This document shows positions 57,695-64,000 of a stretch of 64,000 bases of DNA, one piece after another. The notes under the pieces are model-generated. The model searched no databases and was not told the DNA's origin. It was given only the letters and a program-made list of their open reading frames with translations. Location of the stretch: positions 744,001-808,000 of the forward strand of contig NC_050730.1 of NCBI RefSeq assembly GCF_014133895.1, given 5' to 3'. How positions within the stretch are numbered: the stretch's first letter is position 1; each line of letters starts with the position of its first letter. The position numbers and the translations under genes were made by a program. The stretch comes from Torulaspora globosa. Lineage: Eukaryota; Ascomycota; Saccharomycetes; Saccharomycetales; Saccharomycetaceae.

Positions 57695-58090
57695 TACCAC
57701 AGCTTAAGTACTGCAACACCGTACAAAGTGACCACCCAACCTATATATCGAATCGAAGCCCAGACTGCGCTTCTTGAACGCTTGGAACTGGCGTTGCAGG
57801 CCGATATGGCTGTTGCAGCCACCGTACCGCGGTCTCATGGTCTCGTCTTGCTTTAGATGCAAGAATCTGCGATTTTCGCGACCCAAATCTGTCTGGGATC
57901 GATATAACCGGCAGACAGGCCTCCCCAGCTCGCCGACGACCGGCTGGCACAGCACCCTGTTGGAGCTCACGACTGCCAGCAGCTCCAGTCGCAGACGTAT
58001 ACAGTTATGTAGACCTCGGGCGGGGTGTACTTAAGGCGATGCGAGGCGCATCGGATTTCCACGGCTGTACCATCGTGCCAGCCTAGCAAG

Positions 58091-58618
58091 ATGCTTTCCC
58101 CTACAGCGCTGGATCTGCGCTCGCAGCTGAGATTCTACAAGTCGTACCACCGCCAGAAGGCGAACGTGGCGATCCACGCCGTCTTTGTCCCGACGATCCT
58201 GTTCGCCACGATGTGCATGCTGCACCGCGTCGAGCTGTATCGTGGAACTACGCTGACACATGTGTTCACGCTCGGCTACTCGGTCTACTACCTGCTGCTG
58301 TCGCTGCCTGTAGGTCTGCTGGCCACCGGCATCCTGGTGCTGGCAAACGTCGCGCTGGACAGAAAGTGGGTTCACATGTCGCTAGCCAGCGAGCTGGCGC
58401 TGTTCGTCCTTGGCTGGGTATGCCAGTTCACAGGACACGCGTTCTTTGAGAAGAAGAGGCCTGCCTTGGTCGACAACTTGCTGCAAAGTCTCGTTTTGGC
58501 ACCGTACTTTATCCTGTTTGAGCTGCTCTTCAAGCTGGGATTCATGCCCCAGCTGCATGCCCAGCTGGAATCAGACCTCAGCGAATTGACTCAAGACGAC
58601 CGGGCACTCCTGAGATGA
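58091..58618 (+). CDS. MPO1: MPO1, dioxygenase of phytosphingosine alpha-oxidation
   Basis: 175 residues from the first in-frame ATG (174 in S. cerevisiae YGL010W). Four hydrophobic helices and the conserved family blocks DLRSQLRFYKSYHRQKANVAIH (~7-28), FVPTILFA, FTGHAFFEKKRPALVDNL (~117-134) and the ending LFKLGFMPQL. The histidines in the YH, IH and GH blocks are the likely Fe2+ ligands. Mpo1 is an ER enzyme that alpha-oxidises the 2-hydroxy fatty acid derived from phytosphingosine. The gene is strikingly GC-rich (about 60% over the two stretches I counted), with CTG and GTC codons dominating. Confidence 0.93.
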   Translation: MLSPTALDLRSQLRFYKSYHRQKANVAIHAVFVPTILFATMCMLHRVELYRGTTLTHVFTLGYSVYYLLLSLPVGLLATGILVLANVALDRKWVHMSLASELALFVLGWVCQFTGHAFFEKKRPALVDNLLQSLVLAPYFILFELLFKLGFMPQLHAQLESDLSELTQDDRALLR

Positions 58619-58896
58619 GCCCGTATATATCGTAGATTAGGTGGTCTATACTACTGGTGTGTTGTTACCCGATCATCAGCTCCAGATAGCCCCTGTTTGG
58701 CAGTGAGGCCGCTAAAGAACGTCTTCGATAGAGTGCTCTATGGGAGAGCGGTTGGCAGCGGGACCAGGAGAGAGCTGTGAAGCGTGTGACGGTTTGCTGT
58801 GTTGAATTTGTGGATCCGAGCTGTGAGGAAACTGTAGCTTTGCGTGAAACGCGAGTTTAGCTTTCGAAGGACGAACACGACGCAGGAAAAGGTGCA

Positions 58897-61800
58897 ATGA
58901 CCGTGTTTCTGGGCGTCTATAAGGCGCTGTACGATTACGAGCCGCAAACCGCCGAGGAATTGGGCATCAAGGAGAATGATGTCTTGTATCTGTTGGAGAA
59001 ATCCGACGTGGACGAATGGTGGACCGTGAAGAAAAGAGTTATCGGGAGTGACGCGGAGGAACCTGTAGGATTGGTTCCGTCGAACTATGTGGAGCCTGCA
59101 ACCGCGATCTCGGTGGTGAGAGCGGTTTACGATTACGAACAGGTGCAGAACCCGGATGAAGAGTTGGTATTCCATGAAAACGATGTGTTTGATGTATTTG
59201 ACGACCAGGATCCCGACTGGCTGCTTGTCCAGTCGCAGAGCAGCAAGGAATGTGGGTTTGTGCCGGGGAACTACGTGGAAGCTGCGGGAACGGCAGCACC
59301 AACGGAAGCGCCCGCACCTCCAATTGCGCCTTCAAACTTCCAACCGCCACCGCAACATCCAAGTAAGACGTCTTCCGAGAGCCCCACGCCAATGGAGGAG
59401 GAACAGGCGCCCCCAATGCCCGAGCGGAATGCTCCGCAGGAGAAGGAAGACGTTCCCCCACCAAAACCTGCCAGACCTGTATCCTCGAATCTGGACACCG
59501 ATAGAGACAGAACTCGAGACAGGCTGTCTTACAACACGCATGAGTCTGACGATGATTATAACACTTATGATAGACATGAGAGAAATGGGCACGAGGACCG
59601 TGAGGCTGTCGCGAGCAATGAAGCCCGTGGGATGAATAGCGAGTTTCATACTTGGAATATTGCCGAAGTGGATGGACGTAAGAAGCGCAAATGTAAACTG
59701 TCGATTGGCAATAACAGAATTTACTTCCAGCCACAAAAGGGAACGCCTACGGAGTGGACTATTGATAAGCTGACTTCTTACGATAACGAGAAGAAGCATA
59801 TGTTTTTGGAGTTTATCGATCCTTATAAGAGCCTTGAATTGCACACGGGCAATAATGATACGTGCATGGAGATTATGACCATAATCGGGGAATTCAAAGG
59901 TGCTTCCCGCGACGCCGGCTTGCGTGAAGTCGAGATGGCATCGAAGACCAAGAAGCAGGGCACTGTTCTTTACGATTTCATCGCAGAGTCTCAGGATGAA
60001 CTGAGTGTGAAACAAGGTCAAGCCGTCTACATCCTGAACGATAAGAAATCAAGAGACTGGTGGATGTGCGAAGTGGTGGGCACCGGTAAGCGGGGAGTGG
60101 TTCCAGCGCAATTTATCGAACCATCAAAGGACAACAATACCTCTTCAGGTGGCATACTAAGCTCTTTCAAGAAATTCACTAAGTCAAATAAATCTCCTTC
60201 CAAGCCTGCAGCTGGAAGCAGTTGGAAGAACGATGAGGAGCAGGATATCGGGAGCTCCGAGAGGAAAACTAGAACACGAAGCAAATCAACATCAGAAAGG
60301 AGAAAAAGGTCAACATCAGCCAACAAAGCAGAGTTTCCTGATCCCAAGAAGACACGTATATGGGTCGATAGATCAGGTACATTCAAAGTTGATGCCCAGT
60401 TCATAGGTTGCTCCGATGGCAAGATTCATTTGCATAAAGCTAATGGTGTCAAAATCGCAGTTGCAGCTGACAAATTGTCTGATGATGACCTGCTATTCGT
60501 GGAAAGAACGACGGGATTCAGTCTGGATAAACACAAGGGCAAAAAGTCTGACAGCAAGGATGCTCGAGAATCCGAGCGTGAGAGAAGGAGAAGACTGAGG
60601 GAACAAGATGAAAGAGAGCGTGATAGGAGATTGAGAGAAAGAGAACTGGAAGAGTTACGGAAAGCTAGAGATTTGCTGGATCAAGAGAGAGCTAAACTGC
60701 AGGAGAGGGATTTAGCGCCACCGGCAAAACCCCCCAGACCTATGTCTCAGCCAGCATCCCAGCAGACACCAACAGCATCAACTGAGAGTAAAGTATCTGC
60801 ATCATCCACTGAGGTTAAACAAAATTATGACTGGTTCGAATTTTTCCTCAACTGTGGTGTCGATGTGAGTAACTGCCAACGTTACACAATTAATTTTGAA
60901 AGAGAAAACATCACTGAGGATATGATGAAAGATATAAACCCCGCAATGCTCAGGACTCTAGGCCTGCGTGAGGGAGACATCGTGAGAGTCAATAAGTATC
61001 TTGATCAAAAGTTCGGCAGGGATTCTCAACCCCAATCCGCGGGAGGGCTATTCTCGAAACCCGATGGATCACTCCTTGTTCCTCCAGCCCAGGGCAATGC
61101 AGCTGTCGGGCCAACGGTCGCTCAGCAATTATTGCCACAACATACTGCACCAGCTCAGGCAGTTACTACTGCTGATGACGACGCTTGGACAGTCAAGCCA
61201 GCTGTTAAATCCGAGATCAACCTCTCTTCAACCAAGGCAGAATTTACCGGTTCTATGCAAGATTTGCTTGATTTACAGCCTTTGGAGCCTAAGCAAAAGC
61301 CAGTAACGCCAGCTCCTGAACCTAAAATAAAGGATTTAGAACCTGTGAAAACAGGCAATAACTCACAAACACAAGCTGGTCTCAGTTCAGTTCCTACTGG
61401 GGGCACCACATTAATTCCTCTTGACCCTTTCAAAACTGGTGGACACAATCTGCTACCGATGGCTACAGGCTTTGTGATGATGCCAATTGCAACCGGGGGA
61501 CTAATGTCTATGCAGAGGACCGGTGGGATAGCCGTTCCTCAGACAACTTTCGGAACCGTGGGTGCGGGGAACGTGTTACAGCCTCAGCGTACTAGTGGAG
61601 GTCTAATCCCAATATCAACCACCGGTGGAATTATGCCACAGACTTCATTCGGTGTGCCAGCGATTAATAACGTTCTTCCGCTGCAAAGAACTGGGGGCTA
61701 TCTTGCTACGTCAACCACTGGGGGGATGATAAATGTACCACCACTGGGATCCGTCTTACCTCTTCAAAAGACTGCCACAGGACTGCTTCCAGTTAATACG

Positions 61801-62598
61801 ACTGGAGGTTTTGCCGTGCCACAAAGCACCGGTGGCATGATGCCTTTGCAAAGAACAGGCGGTGGCATACCTCAAACAAGCTTCGGATTTCCAAATCAAC
61901 CATTGGGTACTGGTAATGCAATGCCCGCAACCAGCTTCAATAATCGTCCTCAGCTTATGGCTACTGGTAACATGACTGGTGGTATGAACATGCTTCCCCA
62001 AACGACTTTTGGTACGCAAATTACCGGTGGTGCTAATATGATGCCTCAGGTAAATCCTGCTATTCAGCCCAGCTTCCCCTCCTTCGCTGGGAATGGCATG
62101 ATGTCTCAGAATTCTTTTCCAAATAATAATATGACAACTGGTGCAAATTTTGTACCAGGCACAAATGTGCCTGCGAATTACGCTGTTCCACAGACATCAT
62201 TCGGTAGCCAGACTGTCGGTAATGCTCCTCAAACTTCATTCGGAGGGGCACAACTGACTGGCGGCATCATGCCAATGCAAAGAATTGGCGGTTTACCTAT
62301 AACCCAGCAATTTCCCCAGATGACTGGCGGATTTCAACAGAATGGCCAACTCAACATTCAGGGCGCTCAATACACGGGGCAGCCGCTTAGTCAATTCTCG
62401 AATGGTTTCAACAGCGGTCTGAATAATATAACACAAGGCCTACAAAATGCTTCCTTATCGCAGCAGCCCTTGCAAACACAACCAACGGGCTTCGGATTCG
62501 GAAATGGTCCTGAGCAACAAGGTCAACAGCAACCTCAACAGCAATCCAGACAAGCGAACCTTTTTAATGCTACGGCGGATAATCCTTTCGGCTTTTAA
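58897..62598 (+). CDS. SLA1: SLA1, endocytic adaptor and actin regulator
   Basis: 1233 residues (1244 in S. cerevisiae). SH3-1 (~4-65) and SH3-2 (~70-128) are followed by a Pro-rich linker (~130-190) and a conserved central domain (~245-345). SH3-3 spans ~351-410. The SHD1 domain (~485-555, [18 protein letters not shown]) binds NPFxD cargo signals. Next come a charged coil and SHD2, a SAM-like segment (~643-706, [20 protein letters not shown]). From ~830 to the end is a repeat region of short LxxQRTGG and PQTSFG units, the Prk1/Ark1 kinase targets that bind Pan1/End3. It ends in NPFGF. Sla1 links cargo, clathrin and Las17/WASP at endocytic patches. In S. cerevisiae it is YBL007C. Confidence 0.97.
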   Translation: MTVFLGVYKALYDYEPQTAEELGIKENDVLYLLEKSDVDEWWTVKKRVIGSDAEEPVGLVPSNYVEPATAISVVRAVYDYEQVQNPDEELVFHENDVFDVFDDQDPDWLLVQSQSSKECGFVPGNYVEAAGTAAPTEAPAPPIAPSNFQPPPQHPSKTSSESPTPMEEEQAPPMPERNAPQEKEDVPPPKPARPVSSNLDTDRDRTRDRLSYNTHESDDDYNTYDRHERNGHEDREAVASNEARGMNSEFHTWNIAEVDGRKKRKCKLSIGNNRIYFQPQKGTPTEWTIDKLTSYDNEKKHMFLEFIDPYKSLELHTGNNDTCMEIMTIIGEFKGASRDAGLREVEMASKTKKQGTVLYDFIAESQDELSVKQGQAVYILNDKKSRDWWMCEVVGTGKRGVVPAQFIEPSKDNNTSSGGILSSFKKFTKSNKSPSKPAAGSSWKNDEEQDIGSSERKTRTRSKSTSERRKRSTSANKAEFPDPKKTRIWVDRSGTFKVDAQFIGCSDGKIHLHKANGVKIAVAADKLSDDDLLFVERTTGFSLDKHKGKKSDSKDARESERERRRRLREQDERERDRRLRERELEELRKARDLLDQERAKLQERDLAPPAKPPRPMSQPASQQTPTASTESKVSASSTEVKQNYDWFEFFLNCGVDVSNCQRYTINFERENITEDMMKDINPAMLRTLGLREGDIVRVNKYLDQKFGRDSQPQSAGGLFSKPDGSLLVPPAQGNAAVGPTVAQQLLPQHTAPAQAVTTADDDAWTVKPAVKSEINLSSTKAEFTGSMQDLLDLQPLEPKQKPVTPAPEPKIKDLEPVKTGNNSQTQAGLSSVPTGGTTLIPLDPFKTGGHNLLPMATGFVMMPIATGGLMSMQRTGGIAVPQTTFGTVGAGNVLQPQRTSGGLIPISTTGGIMPQTSFGVPAINNVLPLQRTGGYLATSTTGGMINVPPLGSVLPLQKTATGLLPVNTTGGFAVPQSTGGMMPLQRTGGGIPQTSFGFPNQPLGTGNAMPATSFNNRPQLMATGNMTGGMNMLPQTTFGTQITGGANMMPQVNPAIQPSFPSFAGNGMMSQNSFPNNNMTTGANFVPGTNVPANYAVPQTSFGSQTVGNAPQTSFGGAQLTGGIMPMQRIGGLPITQQFPQMTGGFQQNGQLNIQGAQYTGQPLSQFSNGFNSGLNNITQGLQNASLSQQPLQTQPTGFGFGNGPEQQGQQQPQQQSRQANLFNATADNPFGF

Positions 62599-62834
62599 TC
62601 TTACTTGTCTAAATAGGCGGAAAACAGTAACTGTAGATAATCATATCTGATGGAGAGATAATAAACCTAGGTTAGGTCTCGCCTTATCTCTGGTTCGGCT
62701 TCCGCTTAGAAAAGAGACGATGTATTGAATTCAGATTAATTGAAATAAATAAATAATAAATAACAGAAGTGAGAAAAGAGTATCCAACTTCCGATGAGAT
62801 GGCTAAAATCCTTTGCTGATTCCAGCAACAATGC

Positions 62835-64000
62835 TCACCACTCTTGAGCAGTAACCCCAAATGGACTCTTTTTAGCACCTCTTACAGGGCTAATCAACTT
62901 GGAACCACCCTCCAAGAAAGAAAATTTCTCCCTTCTTATATCCTCGTACTTGGAAATGAATTCCTCTTTCTGTAATGTCAAGCCAATGTCATCAAGACCA
63001 TTTACTAGACAGTGCTTTCTGAAGCTCTCGACGTCGAAGTGGCCGACTAGCTCATTACCCCTAGTATCGACAATCTTCTGGTTAGGCAAGTCAACAATGA
63101 TACGTTCACCTGCATTTGCTAGTGGTACCAATTTATTAAGAATAACACTTTGGTCAAGTCTGATGGGTAATAATCCATTCTTGAATGAATTGTTGTAAAA
63201 GATATCACCGAAAGATGGAGCTATTATGCACTTGATACCGAAGTCCTTCAGAGCCCATGGTGCGTGCTCTCTCGAGGAACCACAACCAAAATTGTCACCA
63301 GTAACAACAAGAATCTCAGCGTTCGTATATGGTTCAACATTCAACACAAAGTCGGTTGGTTTCAGATTGCCCTCTTGATCTTTGTTGAAACGCCATTCGA
63401 AAAACAAACCAGCCTTCAAGCCTGTTCTTTTAATGGTTTTCAAAAATTGTTTTGGAATAATGGCGTCAGTATCGACATTGGCTTTATCTAACGGAGCAGC
63501 AATACCTTCTAATGTTAGGAACGGCTTCATACCTGCTGGGGCAGACTCAATCTTAGTCTCCTGGGAAACTGGAATATCATTGATTTGTTCCTCCGCAAGA
63601 TCCTCGCTGACCTCATTAGGTTGCAGGGGCTCTTTTTCGTGCTCATACACTGCATCCTGTAATGCCTTGTCGTCTTCTTGAGAAATTGAGAGCTTGGCAG
63701 AGTCATTGTTTTTGTAGACATGCTCTCTGATATCAACAAAGTGACCGGCGATACCGGCAGCTGCGGCCATGGCTGGCGACATCAAGTGAGTACGGGATTT
63801 AGCACCTTGACGGCCCTCGAAGTTTCTGTTAGAAGTAGAAGCACAACGTTCCTCAGGGTCTAAAATATCCGGATTCATACCTAAGCACATAGAACAACCC
63901 GCTTCTCTCCATTCAAATCCCGCTGCTTCGAAAATCTTGTCCAGACCTTCTTTCTCGACCTGTGCTTTGACCAAGCCTGAACCAGGAACGACCATACCTA
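62835..64000 (-). CDS. LEU1: LEU1, 3-isopropylmalate dehydratase, C-terminal half
   Basis: 388 codons up to the right edge; the N-terminal half is outside. The window starts inside the aconitase-like domain just before two cysteine ligands of the [4Fe-4S] cluster ([11 protein letters not shown]), followed by [15 protein letters not shown] with the substrate-binding arginine. A linker (~100-155 of this part) leads to the swivel domain with [17 protein letters not shown] (~235-250). It ends [10 protein letters not shown]. Leu1 isomerises 2- to 3-isopropylmalate in leucine synthesis, in the cytosol. It ends 236 bp from the SLA1 stop, in convergent orientation. In S. cerevisiae LEU1 (YGL009C) is between PMA1 and MPO1; here it is at the far end of an inverted block. 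Confidence 0.97.
   Translation of the reverse strand, partial: GMVVPGSGLVKAQVEKEGLDKIFEAAGFEWREAGCSMCLGMNPDILDPEERCASTSNRNFEGRQGAKSRTHLMSPAMAAAAGIAGHFVDIREHVYKNNDSAKLSISQEDDKALQDAVYEHEKEPLQPNEVSEDLAEEQINDIPVSQETKIESAPAGMKPFLTLEGIAAPLDKANVDTDAIIPKQFLKTIKRTGLKAGLFFEWRFNKDQEGNLKPTDFVLNVEPYTNAEILVVTGDNFGCGSSREHAPWALKDFGIKCIIAPSFGDIFYNNSFKNGLLPIRLDQSVILNKLVPLANAGERIIVDLPNQKIVDTRGNELVGHFDVESFRKHCLVNGLDDIGLTLQKEEFISKYEDIRREKFSFLEGGSKLISPVRGAKKSPFGVTAQEW

Overview
This window is nuclear DNA of a budding yeast of the family Saccharomycetaceae. The genes are compact and most lack introns. The few introns have yeast GTATGT (or GTAAGT) donors and TACTAAC-type branch points, the proteins match Saccharomyces cerevisiae gene for gene, and there is a point centromere. 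The gene order looks like a lineage that never underwent the whole-genome duplication. Genes that S. cerevisiae keeps on two chromosomes (around CEN1: TFC3, VPS8, EFB1, NUP60, ERP1, SWD1, RFA1, SEN34; around CEN7: EFM5, ERG26, CDH1, RPN14, COG7, PMC1, PMA1, PUF4, PDR1, ERG4, SCL1, MPO1, LEU1) are interleaved here in single copy. I cannot name the genus; a Torulaspora, Zygotorulaspora, Zygosaccharomyces or Lachancea relative would fit.

Layout. 0-12 kb: MAK21 (cut by the left edge), a UBC4/UBC5 ortholog, a tRNA-Arg/tRNA-Asp pair, SPT7, YOS9, EMC10 and SFH1. 12-21.6 kb: EFB1 with an intronic box C/D snoRNA (snR18 type), VPS8, TFC3 and EFM5. About 21.8-22.0 kb: a point centromere (CDEI-CDEII-CDEIII). 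22-42 kb: ERG26, an intron-containing tRNA-Pro, NUP60, ERP1/ERP6, SWD1, CDH1, a Zn2Cys6 regulator, RFA1, RPN14, COG7, PMC1, SEN34. 41.7-64 kb: an ADH6/ADH7-like dehydrogenase, PMA1, PUF4, PDR1/PDR3, ERG4, a probable LDB7, SCL1, MPO1, SLA1 and LEU1 (cut by the right edge). The PUF4-LEU1 block is inverted relative to S. cerevisiae.

The observations most worth following up are: (1) the centromere, in exactly the ancestral CEN1/CEN7 context but with a long CDEII of about 133 bp; (2) a canonical 277-bp intron in the 5' leader of PMA1 that ends directly at the start codon and carries all the upstream ATGs; (3) three copies of the 9-mer TGTACATTA, each followed four bases later by CTGY, just upstream of PUF4, plus TGTATAATA just after its stop, all matching the RNA motif of Puf4 itself and so suggesting autoregulation; (4) snR18 kept inside the EFB1 intron; (5) a YOS9 that lacks the C-terminal ER-retention tail.

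The genes are housekeeping and do not form one pathway. Local regulatory logic is nevertheless visible: PAC and RRPE boxes at the ribosome-biogenesis gene MAK21, an MCB box at RFA1, PACE-like boxes at the proteasome genes RPN14 and SCL1, and Upc2-type sterol elements at ERG4.
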